From positions 1 to 39,170 of the forward strand of contig SHVN01000014.1 of NCBI GenBank assembly GCA_009694215.1: DNA of 39,170 nucleotides, read 5' to 3'. A program made the position numbers and the translations under genes. Below, one piece after another: positions 24,569 to 34,298 of this stretch (position 1 is its first letter; each line of letters opens with the position of its first letter). This DNA comes from Xanthobacteraceae bacterium (GTDB lineage Bacteria > Pseudomonadota > Alphaproteobacteria > Rhizobiales > Xanthobacteraceae). Under the pieces are notes generated by a model. The model searched no databases. It was not told the origin of the DNA and worked only from the letters and a program-made list of their open reading frames with translations.

Positions 24569-25537
24569 TCACATCTTCACGCCCTTGTCGGTGAAGTACT
24601 TCGTCGCGCCCGGATGCCACGGGATCGGCGAATTCTTCGGCGACTGGTTGGCGAGGTCGATGGCCGCCGCCTCGCCGTGCACCGCGACCAGCTCAGCCTT
24701 CTTCTCGATGAAGATCTTGACGATGTCGTAGGCGACCTTGTCCGGCATGCTGGCGTTGGCGACCAGGATGTTCTGCACGATGGTAATCTTGTTGTCCTTG
24801 TCCTGGCCCGGATAGGTCTTGGCCGGGATGACGCCGGTGGTGTAGATGCCGCCGTACTTCTTGTTCATGGCATCGACCGCTTCGGTGTGATCGATCAGCT
24901 TGATCTTGACGCCGGGCGACGCGCCGAGATCGGTCACCGCCGCAGTCGGCAGGCCGCCGACCCAGAAATAGGCGTCGATCTTGCCGTCCTTGATCGCGTT
25001 GGTGGACTCGGCGACGCCGAGCCGCTCACGCTTCATGTCCTTGTCCTTGTCGAGACCGGCGCCCTCGATCACGCGGAACGCCATGACCTCGGTCGCGCTG
25101 CCGGGCGATCCGGTGGAGACGCGCTTGCCCTTGAGGTCCGACATCTTCTCGATACCCCTGCCCTCGACCGTCACGACATGCATGCGGTTTGGATAAAGCA
25201 CCATCAGGGTGCGCACATCGACCGGATTGCCCTTGAACTTGTCCTCGCCGTTGAGCGCGTCGAGCGCCGCGTCGACCATCACGAGGGCGACCTCGCTCTG
25301 CTTGGAGCCGATCAGTTTGAGATTGTCGACCGAACCGCCGGTGACGCGGGCGGTCGCGGCGTAGCCGGGCACATGCTTGGTCAGCACGTTGGCCATGCCG
25401 CCGCCGAGCGGGTAGTAGACGCCGCCGGTGCCGCCGGTGGCGATGGCGATGTTGACCTGCTGCGCCAATGCGCCGCCGGCAACGAGCGCAGCGCCCGCGA
25501 CCAGAGCGCCGAAGATCAGTCCTTTGCGTGTCATCAT
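24569..25537 (-). CDS. TAXI family TRAP transporter solute-binding protein
   Basis: A 322-residue periplasmic binding protein. The signal peptide (KGLIFGALVAGAALVAGG, cleaved near ALAQQ) is followed by the TAXI hallmark IATGGTGGVYYPLGGGMAN. Further TAXI-like segments include KRVSTGSPGSATEVMAFRV and DAYFWVGGLPTAAV. The family delivers solutes such as glutamate, 2-oxoglutarate or other anions to a fused TRAP permease. ATG 25537 has GGGAG three bases upstream; ATG 25534 also possible. The gene lies 19 bp downstream of the permease gene. The ligand is not predictable from sequence. Confidence 0.95.
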   Translation of the reverse strand: MMTRKGLIFGALVAGAALVAGGALAQQVNIAIATGGTGGVYYPLGGGMANVLTKHVPGYAATARVTGGSVDNLKLIGSKQSEVALVMVDAALDALNGEDKFKGNPVDVRTLMVLYPNRMHVVTVEGRGIEKMSDLKGKRVSTGSPGSATEVMAFRVIEGAGLDKDKDMKRERLGVAESTNAIKDGKIDAYFWVGGLPTAAVTDLGASPGVKIKLIDHTEAVDAMNKKYGGIYTTGVIPAKTYPGQDKDNKITIVQNILVANASMPDKVAYDIVKIFIEKKAELVAVHGEAAAIDLANQSPKNSPIPWHPGATKYFTDKGVKM

Positions 25538-25556
25538 GTTCTCCCTTTCGATTGTT

Positions 25557-27611
25557 CTAGACCTTGGCTGCCGGCGCTTCTGGCGGCCCCGGTTGCATGC
25601 GCTGTTTTAGCAGGACCGCGGCGGCAATCGCCAAGCCAAATGTAGCGGTGTAGTTGATATCGCGTCCGATGATCGCCTCCAAAAGCGCCTCGATCAGGCT
25701 CGGGAACACCAGCAGCAGGCCCGCCAGCGTCAACAGCGAGCGCTCGCTCAGCGTTGTGCGGCGCAGCGCCCAGCCTTGGGCGGCGGACGCCAGGGCCGCG
25801 AGGCCGAGCGCGGTCTTGACCGTGATTTCAACGATATCGACCCAGGAGCCGCCCGGCGGAACCTTGAGCAGGAGGCCGAGCCCCTGCGGATCGAGCACGA
25901 ACACGAACGGCACCAGGAATGCCGGCAGCGTGTACTTCCAGGCCTGCAGCGTCGTCTTGTAGGGATCGCCGCCGGTGATCGCGGCCGCCGCGAACGGCGA
26001 CAGCGCCGTCGGCGGCGAGACCTCCGAGAGCACCGAATAATAGAAGATGAACATATGCGCGGCGACGTCGGGCACGCCGAGCTTCATCAGCGCCGGCGCC
26101 GCGATCACGGCGCAGATGATGTAGGAGGCGGTGACCGGCACGGCGAGGCCGACGATCCAGACGATCAGCGCGGTGTAGATCGCGGTGAGCAGCAGGCTGC
26201 CGCCGGCGTAGTCGATGACGATCGCGGAGAACTTCAGGCCAAGCCCCGTGAGCGTGACCACGCCGACGATGATGCCGGCGGTCGCGCAGGTGGTGGCCGC
26301 GGTCAGCACACTGGTCGAGCCGTCCGACAGCGTCTTGACCAGGCGTTTAGGCGTGATCGCGGTCTCGCGCGTGAGGAAGCTTAACCCGAACGTCAGCACG
26401 GTCGACCAGAACACCGACAGCGTCGGCGAATAGCCCCACAGCATGAAGACGATGATCGAGATGAGCGACAGGAAGTGGAAGCCATAGCGCGAGGTTAGCT
26501 GCCAGAGCGAAAGGTCCTGCGAGGTATCGACCGTGCGCGCGCCGAACCGCTTGGCGTCGAGCTCGACCATGAACAGCAGCGCAAGATAGTAGAGACACGT
26601 CGGGATGGTCGCCATCCAGATCACGTCGAGATAGCTGATCTTGAGGAACTCGGCGATCAGGAAGGCGGCGGCGCCGAGCACCGGCGGCGAGATGATCGCG
26701 CCAAGCCCGCCCGCGGCCAGCAGCCCGCCGGCCGCGTTCTTCTCGAAGCCAGCGCGCTCCATCATCGGATAGGCGACCGCGCCGATCGTCACCGTTGTGG
26801 CGACCCCCGAGCCCGACGGCCCGCCGAGCAGGAACGACGACAGCACCACGGTGCGGCCGGCGCTGTTGGCCTTGTTGCCCATCAGCGCCATCGAGAAATC
26901 GATGAAGAATTTCCCGGCGCCGGAATGCTGCAGGAACGCGCCGTAGATCGTGAACAAAATGATCAGCGACGACGACACGTCGACCGGCACGCCGAAGATG
27001 CCCTCCAGCGTAATGAACAGATGGCCGACGAGCTGGCCGATGTCGAAGCCGCGGTGCGTCCACGGCTGCGGCAGATACGGCCCGAAATAGGAATAGGCGA
27101 TGAAGCCCAGCGCCACGACCGGAACGATCCAGCCGGTGGTGCGCCGCGTCGCCTCCAACAATAGAACGATGAAGACCACGCCGAGGATGGTATCGAGCTG
27201 GGTCGGCGAGGTGGCGCGATCGGTGAAATCCTCGCCGCCCTCGATGGCGTAAACGAGGATGCCGGCGCAGATCAGCCCCAGCGCCACATCCCACCAGCGG
27301 ATGCGGTTGCGGAACCGAAGGCTCATCGGAAACAGCAGAAAGCTCAGCACCAGCACGAAGGCGACGTGCGCGTAGCGCAGCGGCTGCGTCGAAATGATGG
27401 GAAAATCGCTGAACGGCCAGGCGCCGGCTATTGCCGCATAGAGGTGGAACACCGACATCACCACCGCGATCGTGGTGGCGACGTTGCCCGCGGTGCCGGA
27501 CAGCCGGTTGAACGTCCCCTCGTCGGCCTCGATGAATTCCTCGGCCTTCTTCAGCGCCGCTTCGGAAATGCCCGATGACGGAGCCGTGGCCGGTATCGCC
27601 CCCTCCGCCAT
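25557..27611 (-). CDS. TRAP transporter fused permease (DctQM-type)
   Basis: A 684-residue polytopic inner-membrane protein in which the small (DctQ) and large (DctM) TRAP subunits are one chain, as is normal with TAXI binding proteins. The ~17 hydrophobic segments include the DctM signature region GGPSGSGVATTVTIGAVAYPMM and GGLGAIISPPVLGAAAFLIAE (each longer block cited in part). ATG 27611 has GAGGGG four bases upstream. It drives uptake with an ion gradient together with the downstream binding protein. Permease-first order is the reverse of many TAXI operons. The 132-bp gap to the ppdK stop probably holds its promoter. Confidence 0.95.
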   Translation of the reverse strand: MAEGAIPATAPSSGISEAALKKAEEFIEADEGTFNRLSGTAGNVATTIAVVMSVFHLYAAIAGAWPFSDFPIISTQPLRYAHVAFVLVLSFLLFPMSLRFRNRIRWWDVALGLICAGILVYAIEGGEDFTDRATSPTQLDTILGVVFIVLLLEATRRTTGWIVPVVALGFIAYSYFGPYLPQPWTHRGFDIGQLVGHLFITLEGIFGVPVDVSSSLIILFTIYGAFLQHSGAGKFFIDFSMALMGNKANSAGRTVVLSSFLLGGPSGSGVATTVTIGAVAYPMMERAGFEKNAAGGLLAAGGLGAIISPPVLGAAAFLIAEFLKISYLDVIWMATIPTCLYYLALLFMVELDAKRFGARTVDTSQDLSLWQLTSRYGFHFLSLISIIVFMLWGYSPTLSVFWSTVLTFGLSFLTRETAITPKRLVKTLSDGSTSVLTAATTCATAGIIVGVVTLTGLGLKFSAIVIDYAGGSLLLTAIYTALIVWIVGLAVPVTASYIICAVIAAPALMKLGVPDVAAHMFIFYYSVLSEVSPPTALSPFAAAAITGGDPYKTTLQAWKYTLPAFLVPFVFVLDPQGLGLLLKVPPGGSWVDIVEITVKTALGLAALASAAQGWALRRTTLSERSLLTLAGLLLVFPSLIEALLEAIIGRDINYTATFGLAIAAAVLLKQRMQPGPPEAPAAKV

Positions 27612-27743
27612 TATCCCCTCTGACCGCCTCTATTGGGCGTTACGACATCATCTCCAAGACCGACGCTAGCATGGCCAGCGCGGAACGAGATACCCGACGA
27701 ACGTATTGGCAATACCGGCGGTTTGCGGGGGACCGGGCGAAAC

Positions 27744-30557
27744 TTACGCCTCGCCGGCGGCCTTCCTGCCGAGCGCCGCCTGGGCCGCCGCGAGCCGCGC
27801 GATCGGCACGCGGAACGGCGAGCAGGACACGTAGTCGAGCCCGATCTCGTGGCAGAACGCGACCGACGCCGGATCGCCGCCGTGCTCGCCGCAGATGCCA
27901 ACCTTGAGCTTCTTGCGGACGCTGCGCCCACGCTCGACGCCGATCTTAACCAGCGCGCCGACGCCCTCGCGGTCGATCGACACGAACGGATCGCCCGGCA
28001 GAATTCCGCGCGACGTGTAGATGCCGAGGAACGAGGCGGCGTCGTCGCGGCTGATGCCGAAGGTGGTCTGGGTCAGATCGTTCGTTCCGAACGAGAAGAA
28101 CTCCGCCGTCTCGGCGATCTGGTCGGCGATCAGCACGGCGCGCGGCAGCTCGATCATGGTGCCGACCTGATAGTCGAGCTTCGCTCCGGTTTCCTTCATC
28201 ACCGCTTGCGCCATCGCATCGATGCGCGCCTTGACAATGTCGAACTCGGCCCTGGTCGCGATCAGCGGCACCATGACCTCCGGCACCACCGGTTTACCGG
28301 TACTTTTGCCCGCTTCGACCGCGGCCTCGAAGATCGCGCGCGCCTGCATCTCGGCGATCTCGGGATAGGCAATCGCGATGCGGCAGCCGCGGAAGCCGAG
28401 CATCGGATTGAACTCGGCCAGATCCTTGGCGCGGTTCGCAAGCTTCTTCGGGTCGGCGCCCATGGCCGCGGCGACCTCGGCGATGTCGTCCTCGCCGTGC
28501 GGCAGGAACTCGTGCAGCGGCGGGTCGAGCAGCCGGATCGTAACCGGAAGCCCCTGCATGATCTCGAACAGCTCGATGAAATCGCCGCGCTGCATCGGCA
28601 GGAGCTTGTCGATCGCCCTGCGCCGCGATTTCTCGTCGTCGGCCAGGATCATCTCGCGCACCGCCTGGATGCGCGCCTCGTCGAAGAACATGTGCTCGGT
28701 GCGGCACAGCCCGATGCCCTCGGCGCCGAACTTGACGGCGACGCGGGCGTCCGCCGGCGTATCGGCATTGGCGCGCACGCCGAGCTTGCGTGCCTTGTCG
28801 GCCCAGCCCATCAGCGTGCCGAACTCGCCCGACATCGCCGGCTCCGTCATCGGCACGCGGCCGAGCAGCACCTGGCCGGTCGAGCCATCGATGGTGATGA
28901 CCTCGCCGCGCTTGAGCACCGTGTTGCCGGCCTGCATGGTCTGCGCGTTGTAATCGACCCGCAGCGTCCCCGCGCCGGAGACGCAGGGCTTGCCCATGCC
29001 GCGCGCGACGACCGCCGCATGCGAGGTCATGCCGCCGCGCGTCGTCAGGATGCCTTCGGCGGCGTGCATGCCGTGGATGTCCTCGGGCGAGGTCTCGACG
29101 CGGACCAGGATCACCTTCCTGCCGTCGGCCTTGAGCTTCGCCGCCTCGTCGGAGTTGAACACGATCTCACCGGAAGCGGCCCCCGGCGAGGCCGGAAGGC
29201 CGGTGGCGATCACATTGCGCTCGGCGTTCGGATCGATGGTCGGATGCAGGAGCTGGTCGAGGGAGCCCGGCTCGATCCGCGCCACGGCTTCGTCCCTGGT
29301 GATAAGCTTTTCGTTGGCAAGCTCGACCGCGATGCGGAGCGCGGCCTTGGCGGTGCGCTTGCCGTTTCGCGTCTGCAGCATCCAGAGCTTGCCCTGCTCG
29401 ACGGTGAACTCCATGTCCTGCATGTCGCGGTAGTGTTTTTCCAGCGCGCCGTAGATGCGGGTCAGCTCCTTGAACGCGGCGGGCATGGCGCGCTCCATCG
29501 AAGGCTTGTCGGAGCCCGCTTCCTTCCGCGCGATCTCGGTGATCTCCTGCGGCGTGCGAATGCCGGCGACCACATCCTCGCCCTGGGCGTTGATCAGGAA
29601 TTCGCCGTAGAGCCGCTTCTCGCCGGTGGATGGATTACGGGTGAAGGCCACGCCCGTCGCCGAGGTGTCGCCCATGTTGCCGAACACCATCGCCTGCACG
29701 TTGACCGCGGTGCCCCAGCTTTCCGAGATGGCGTGCAGCTTGCGATAGGTGATGGCGCGCGCGTTCATCCACGAGCTGAACACCGCGCCGATCGCCCCCC
29801 ACAATTGCGCCCGCGGGTCCTGCGGGAACGGCTCGCCCTTGTCCTCGCGCACGCGCTCCTGATAGCGCGCGACCACATCGACCCAGTCCTCGGCGGCGAG
29901 TTCGGTGTCGAGAGTGTAGCCCGAGCGCGACTTGTGATCCTCCAGAATGTCCTCGAAGTTGTGATGCTCGATGTCGAGCACGACGTTGGAATACATCTGG
30001 ATGAAGCGCCGGTAGGAATCGTAGGCGAAGCGCCGGTCGCCGGACTGCTTGGCCAGCGCCTCGACGGTCTCGTCGTTGAGCCCGAGGTTGAGCACGGTGT
30101 CCATCATGCCCGGCATCGAGGCGCGCGCGCCCGAACGCACCGAGACGAGCAGCGGATTGGCGGGATCGCCGAAGGTGCGGCTAGTGATGCGCGCGATGTG
30201 GGCGAGGCCCGCGTCGATCTGCGCGCGGAGCGCCGCGGGATAGGTCTGCTTGTTCGCATAGAAATGCGTGCAGACCGCCGTGGTGATGGTGAAGCCCGGC
30301 GGCACCGGCAAGCCGAGGTTTGCCATCTCGGCGAGGTTGGCGCCCTTGCCGCCGAGCAGGTCCTTCATGCCGGAGCGGCCCTGCGCCTTGCCGCCGCCGA
30401 AAGCGTAGACCCATTGGCCGGCGTTGCCGCCAACCGGCGTGGGTTTTTTGGCGCTTTTCTTGACGGTCCTTTTGACGACCGGGCGCGAAGTCTTGACCCG
30501 CGCCTTTGTGGGCTTTTTAGCCTTGGACTTCTTGGGGGACGAAGGACGGCGTACCAT
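27744..30557 (-). CDS. ppdK: Pyruvate, phosphate dikinase
   Basis: A 937-residue PPDK, which interconverts pyruvate, ATP and Pi with PEP, AMP and PPi. Domains are in standard order: ATP-grasp N-terminus (LLGGKGANLAEM), the phosphohistidine domain (GGMTSHAAVVARGMGKPC), and the C-terminal TIM barrel with GFRGCR and the catalytic cysteine of CGEHGGDP. ATG 30557 is preceded by GAGAG. The first ~42 residues are an added Lys/Arg/Pro-rich tail (MVRRPSSPKKSKAKKPTK), so the chain is some 50 residues longer than usual. The longer frame to 30689 only reads through the repeat at 30659-30743. It lies downstream of glyQ-CDGSH-glyS on the same strand. Confidence 0.96.
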   Translation of the reverse strand: MVRRPSSPKKSKAKKPTKARVKTSRPVVKRTVKKSAKKPTPVGGNAGQWVYAFGGGKAQGRSGMKDLLGGKGANLAEMANLGLPVPPGFTITTAVCTHFYANKQTYPAALRAQIDAGLAHIARITSRTFGDPANPLLVSVRSGARASMPGMMDTVLNLGLNDETVEALAKQSGDRRFAYDSYRRFIQMYSNVVLDIEHHNFEDILEDHKSRSGYTLDTELAAEDWVDVVARYQERVREDKGEPFPQDPRAQLWGAIGAVFSSWMNARAITYRKLHAISESWGTAVNVQAMVFGNMGDTSATGVAFTRNPSTGEKRLYGEFLINAQGEDVVAGIRTPQEITEIARKEAGSDKPSMERAMPAAFKELTRIYGALEKHYRDMQDMEFTVEQGKLWMLQTRNGKRTAKAALRIAVELANEKLITRDEAVARIEPGSLDQLLHPTIDPNAERNVIATGLPASPGAASGEIVFNSDEAAKLKADGRKVILVRVETSPEDIHGMHAAEGILTTRGGMTSHAAVVARGMGKPCVSGAGTLRVDYNAQTMQAGNTVLKRGEVITIDGSTGQVLLGRVPMTEPAMSGEFGTLMGWADKARKLGVRANADTPADARVAVKFGAEGIGLCRTEHMFFDEARIQAVREMILADDEKSRRRAIDKLLPMQRGDFIELFEIMQGLPVTIRLLDPPLHEFLPHGEDDIAEVAAAMGADPKKLANRAKDLAEFNPMLGFRGCRIAIAYPEIAEMQARAIFEAAVEAGKSTGKPVVPEVMVPLIATRAEFDIVKARIDAMAQAVMKETGAKLDYQVGTMIELPRAVLIADQIAETAEFFSFGTNDLTQTTFGISRDDAASFLGIYTSRGILPGDPFVSIDREGVGALVKIGVERGRSVRKKLKVGICGEHGGDPASVAFCHEIGLDYVSCSPFRVPIARLAAAQAALGRKAAGEA

Positions 30558-30630
30558 CAAAAGAACTCTCGCTGTCTCAAACTGGGTTCTTGTGACCCTT
30601 CCCCGGCGTTTCCTCAATCGGCTTTTCTTA

Positions 30631-30648
30631 TTGAGCTCATTGAGCTCA
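30631..30648. promoter_or_regulatory. Tandem TTGAGCTCA repeat before ppdK
   Basis: Two exact head-to-tail copies of TTGAGCTCA, each with the palindrome GAGCTC, lie 74-91 bp before the ppdK start. Nine-base phasing puts both on nearly the same DNA face, as for paired regulator sites. No known factor is recognised. Confidence 0.4.
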
Positions 30649-30658
30649 GCCTTTTCCG

Positions 30659-30743
30659 CGTCATGGCCGGGCTTGGCCCGGCCATCCACGCCTTATCTTC
30701 TTATGCCAAGGCGTGGATGACCGGCACAAGGCCGGGCATGACG
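30659..30743. repeat. Dispersed palindromic repeat, copy 2 of the CGTCATG family
   Basis: An 85-bp element bounded by CGTCATG and CATGACG, with inner arms around CCGGGC and GCGTGGATG/CATCCACG. Its last 33 bp agree at 29 positions with 12340-12372. It starts three bases after the glyS stop (30747 on the minus strand) and fills most of the glyS-ppdK gap, where it might also act as a terminator. Confidence 0.8.
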
Positions 30744-30746
30744 GAC

Positions 30747-32981
30747 TTAACCGCCCTCGATCTTGGAGAAATCCGCCACGGTCCGGGTCGCCTCCCTGAT
30801 CTCGTTCAAAAGCCGCAACCGGTTGGCCCGCAATTTCCCATCATCGGCGTTGACCGTGACCTTTTCGAAGAACGCATCCACATGCGGGCGGAGCTTCGAC
30901 ATAGCGGTCATGGCGGAGGCGAAATCCTCCTTGGCGACGGCCTGGTCGGCTTCCGCCTTAGCAACGCCGATGGCGCGGGCGAGTTCCTTTTCCTCGGGCA
31001 ACTGGAGCAGGGCTGCATTCGGCGCGCCGGCGTAGGAGGTGTTGTCCTTCTTCTCTTCGATGCGGAGGATGTTCGCCGCGCGCTTGGTTCCGGCCAGGAG
31101 GTTCTTGCCATCATCGGTGTCGAGGAATTTGGCGAGAGCTTCGATGCGACGGACGACCAGCACGAGGTCGTCCTGGCCTTCGAGGGCAAAAACAGCATCG
31201 ACCAGATCGTGGCGGGCACCCTGTTCGCGAAGTTGGACTTTCAGGCGGTCGGCCAAGAAGGCGAGAAGCGATCCCAATACTTCAAGTTCGTCATCCTGAG
31301 CAGGAGCATTGAAGCGCAGTCGATTGCCGATTTCTTGCACCTGCGCCCCAAGCCGAAGCATCTGCTGTGAAATTTCAGGATTGTGCTCCGACGGCACAGT
31401 TTTGAGCATTCGCTGCATCGCCACGTTCATATGCAGAAAGGAAAAGCGCAGCGGGTGGGTCATTGCGCTAATCAATCGAAGCCTAATTCCGCCATCCAAA
31501 ATAATACGAATGACTCCTAGCGCCGCGCGGCGCAGCGCATAGGGGTCTTTTGACCCGGTAGGCTTCTCGTCGATGGCCCAGAAGCCCGTCAGAATGTCGA
31601 TTTTGTCGGCGAGTGCGACAGCGACCGATACCGGATCGGCAGGAACGAGATCGTCAGGGCCTTTCGGCTTGTAGTGGTCTTCAATCGCGTGCGCGACTGC
31701 CTCGTCCTCGCCCTGCACCTCGGCGTAATACTTCCCCATCAGCCCTTGCAACTCGGGAAATTCGCCGACCACCTCGGTCAAGAGATCTGCCTTGCAGAGC
31801 TGCGCCGCGCGCTCGGCCTTGGCGGCGTCGGCGCCAACAATCGGAGCAAGATGGCCCGCCAATGCCGTGATACGCGTGATGCGCTCTGCCTGCGTGCCGA
31901 GCTTTTCGTGGAACACAATCTGCGAAAACTTCGGCAGCCGATCCTCCAGTCGCGTCTTGAGATCGGTGTCGTAGAAGAACTTCGCATCCGACAACCGCGC
32001 GCGGATCACGCGCTCGTTTCCGGCGACGATCGCGCCGCCGCCGTCGCTCGCCTCGATGTTCGACACGAGAATAAACTTGTTGGTGAGCTTCGCCGTCTGC
32101 GGATCGCGCACCACAAAGCATTTCTGGTTGTTGCGGATCGTCGCGCGGATGACCTCCTCGGGGATGGCGAGGAACTCCTTGTCGAACGAGCCCATCAGCA
32201 CCACCGGCCATTCAACGAGGCCCGCGACCTCGGCCAGGAGTCCCTCGTCCTCGACCAGTTCGAAGCCCTGCGCGAAGGCGAGCGTCTTTGCGTCCGTCAA
32301 AATTATCTGCGCGCGGCGCGCCGGATCGACCACCACCTTGGCCTTTTCGAGCCTGGCCATGTAATCGTCGAGCCGCTTCACCTTGATCGGTGCGGGCGCG
32401 AGGAAACGATGGCCGTAAGTGGTGTCGCCCGCGGCGACCTCGCCGACCGTGAACGGCACGACATCGGCCTCCTCGGTCTCCGGGCCGAACATCGCAACGA
32501 TCGAATGCAGCGGCCGCGCCCAGTTGAGCGCGCCAGGCTTGGCCGACGCCTCGCCCCAGCGCATCGCCTTCGGCCAGGGGAACGCCTTGGCCACCTCCGG
32601 CACGATGCCGGCAATCACCTCGATCGCGGGACGGCCCGGCTTGTCGATCACCGCTACATAAAAATCGCCCTTCTTGTCGGGCTGCACCTTGGCCTGATCG
32701 ATCGACGTCAGCCCCGCCGCACGCAGGAAACCGGCGATGGCCTGCTCGGGCGCGCCGACCTTGGGGCCCTTGCGCTCGTCCTTAATGTCAGGCTGGCGCA
32801 CCAGAATGCCGGCGACAGCGAGCGCCAGCCGCCGCGGCGTCGCGAACGCCTTGGCGCCGTCGTAGGTGAGCCCCGCGGCCACGAGCTTGTCCGTCACCAG
32901 CTTCTTCAAATCCTCCGCCGCCCGCGCCTGCATCCGCGCGGGGATTTCCTCGGAGAAGAATTCGAGAAGAAGGTCGGGCAT
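30747..32981 (-). CDS. glyS: Glycine-tRNA ligase beta subunit
   Basis: A 744-residue beta chain of the alpha2-beta2 glycyl-tRNA synthetase, which binds the tRNA. The start [18 protein letters not shown] is the family N-terminus, and ATG 32981 overlaps the stop of the CDGSH gene (TAATG). Typical blocks include [38 protein letters not shown] and [14 protein letters not shown]. The C-terminal anticodon-binding region ([20 protein letters not shown] onward) is intact. A ~65-residue linker near residues 495-560 is encoded by unusually AT-rich DNA. It works with GlyQ encoded upstream in the same operon. Confidence 0.97.
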   Translation of the reverse strand: MPDLLLEFFSEEIPARMQARAAEDLKKLVTDKLVAAGLTYDGAKAFATPRRLALAVAGILVRQPDIKDERKGPKVGAPEQAIAGFLRAAGLTSIDQAKVQPDKKGDFYVAVIDKPGRPAIEVIAGIVPEVAKAFPWPKAMRWGEASAKPGALNWARPLHSIVAMFGPETEEADVVPFTVGEVAAGDTTYGHRFLAPAPIKVKRLDDYMARLEKAKVVVDPARRAQIILTDAKTLAFAQGFELVEDEGLLAEVAGLVEWPVVLMGSFDKEFLAIPEEVIRATIRNNQKCFVVRDPQTAKLTNKFILVSNIEASDGGGAIVAGNERVIRARLSDAKFFYDTDLKTRLEDRLPKFSQIVFHEKLGTQAERITRITALAGHLAPIVGADAAKAERAAQLCKADLLTEVVGEFPELQGLMGKYYAEVQGEDEAVAHAIEDHYKPKGPDDLVPADPVSVAVALADKIDILTGFWAIDEKPTGSKDPYALRRAALGVIRIILDGGIRLRLISAMTHPLRFSFLHMNVAMQRMLKTVPSEHNPEISQQMLRLGAQVQEIGNRLRFNAPAQDDELEVLGSLLAFLADRLKVQLREQGARHDLVDAVFALEGQDDLVLVVRRIEALAKFLDTDDGKNLLAGTKRAANILRIEEKKDNTSYAGAPNAALLQLPEEKELARAIGVAKAEADQAVAKEDFASAMTAMSKLRPHVDAFFEKVTVNADDGKLRANRLRLLNEIREATRTVADFSKIEGG

Positions 32982-33229
32982 TACGGCGTCAGCCTCTTGT
33001 GAGTGCCGTCGCAGGCCGGCTGTCTGGCGGTGCGCTTGCAGGTGCAGAACGCCGTCTCGCCGGATGCCGCAGCCTTGTATTCGAGCGGGGAGAATTCCGA
33101 GCCCTTGTGCGAACCGTCGCAGAACGGCTGCGCCTTGGACTTCCCGCAGGCACACCACCAGTAGCTCTTGCCCGCTTCGACACTGACTCGGATCGGCTTC
33201 GTTCCGCCAATTTCAGGTGTGCCACTCAT
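32981..33229 (-). CDS. Dual CDGSH iron-sulfur domain protein
   Basis: An 82-residue protein with two CDGSH motifs. The first is [16 protein letters not shown] (Cys26, Cys28, Cys37, His41) and the second [16 protein letters not shown] (Cys62, Cys64, Cys73, His77). Both fit the three-Cys, one-His consensus for a redox-active, pH-labile [2Fe-2S] cluster, so two clusters are expected in one chain. No membrane anchor is visible. Its ATG overlaps the glyQ stop (TCAT at 33226-33229) and its stop overlaps glyS ATG, so it is translationally coupled inside the glycyl-tRNA synthetase operon. Its cellular role is unknown. Confidence 0.95.
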   Translation of the reverse strand: MSGTPEIGGTKPIRVSVEAGKSYWWCACGKSKAQPFCDGSHKGSEFSPLEYKAAASGETAFCTCKRTARQPACDGTHKRLTP

Positions 33230-34158
33230 GATGCCCCTCCTCCTTCGGTTTTCAGCCACGCCTCGCCGCAGGCCTTGGCCAGCTCGCGGACGCGAAGAAT
33301 GTAGCTCTGCCGCTCGGTCACCGAGATCACACCGCGGGCGTCGAGCAGATTGAACACATGGCTCGCCTTGATGCACTGGTCGTAGGCGGGCAGCACCATC
33401 AGGTGCTTGCTGCGGTCCGCCGACCATCCCGCGTCGAGATATTTCTTGCAGGCGGCCTCCGCCATCTTGAACTGCTCGAACAGCATCGCGGTGTCGGAGT
33501 GCTCGAAATTGTGCCGCGAGTATTCCTGCTCAGCCTGAAGAAAGACGTCGCCATAACTGACCTTGTCGGCGCCGTCGCGGCCGTTGAAATTCAAATCGTA
33601 GACGCGATCGACGCCCTGCACGTACATGGCAAGGCGTTCCAGCCCATAGGTCAGTTCGCCCGCGACCGGCGCGCACTCAAAACCCGCAACCTGCTGGAAG
33701 TAGGTGAACTGGCTAACCTCCATGCCGTCGCACCAGCACTCCCAGCCGAGCCCCCATGCGCCCAAGGTTGGGCTCTCCCAGTCGTCCTCGACGAAGCGGA
33801 TGTCGTGGAGCCTGGCATCGACGCCGATGGCGGCGAGCGACTTGAGATACAGCTCCTGGATGTCGGGCGGCGACGGCTTCAGGATCACCTGGAACTGGTA
33901 GTAGTGCTGCAGCCTATTCGGGTTCTCGCCGTAGCGGCCGTCCTTCGGCCGGCGCGAGGGCTGTACATAGGCCGCGTTCCAGCGCTTCGGCCCCAGCGCC
34001 CGCAGCGTGGTCGCCGGATGAAAGGTGCCGGCGCCGACCTCCATGTCGTAGGGCTGCAGGATGACGCAGCCCTGGTCGGCCCAGAAGCGCTGCAGCGCCA
34101 GGATCAGCCCCTGAAACGAGCGCTCCGGGCGCATATGGGCGGGAAGATCGTCGGCCAT
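33226..34158 (-). CDS. glyQ: Glycine-tRNA ligase alpha subunit
   Basis: A 310-residue catalytic alpha chain of the bacterial glycyl-tRNA synthetase. The chain has [19 protein letters not shown] and [20 protein letters not shown] at the N-terminus, [20 protein letters not shown] next, and [20 protein letters not shown] in the active site. ATG 34158 begins [16 protein letters not shown]; the frame upstream to 34308 is not conserved in character. The stop overlaps the CDGSH start, giving the order glyQ-CDGSH-glyS. It is divergent from the Bug-type gene across 140 bp. Confidence 0.98.
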   Translation of the reverse strand: MADDLPAHMRPERSFQGLILALQRFWADQGCVILQPYDMEVGAGTFHPATTLRALGPKRWNAAYVQPSRRPKDGRYGENPNRLQHYYQFQVILKPSPPDIQELYLKSLAAIGVDARLHDIRFVEDDWESPTLGAWGLGWECWCDGMEVSQFTYFQQVAGFECAPVAGELTYGLERLAMYVQGVDRVYDLNFNGRDGADKVSYGDVFLQAEQEYSRHNFEHSDTAMLFEQFKMAEAACKKYLDAGWSADRSKHLMVLPAYDQCIKASHVFNLLDARGVISVTERQSYILRVRELAKACGEAWLKTEGGGAS

Positions 34159-34298
34159 GAGAAATCCAGGCGCGGGCGCGCGGGGTGAGACGTAACGGCG
34201 CGCTGGCGGGGGGTCAAGGCGAGCGAACCGCCTCTCCCCACGCCGCGCCGGGCGCGCTAGGGTGGCCCAAAGACAAGACAAAAGACCGGGAGGATCAC

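Noticed and set aside
27633-31370. A plus-strand frame of 1245 codons, antisense to ppdK and glyS
   Set aside because: It is open only because high-GC codon use on the other strand removes stops. The translation is Arg/His/Asp-rich with no domain, and it crosses two real genes and a repeat.
31674-33002. A plus-strand frame of 442 codons opposite glyS
   Set aside because: Same type of GC-driven antisense shadow over a conserved gene.
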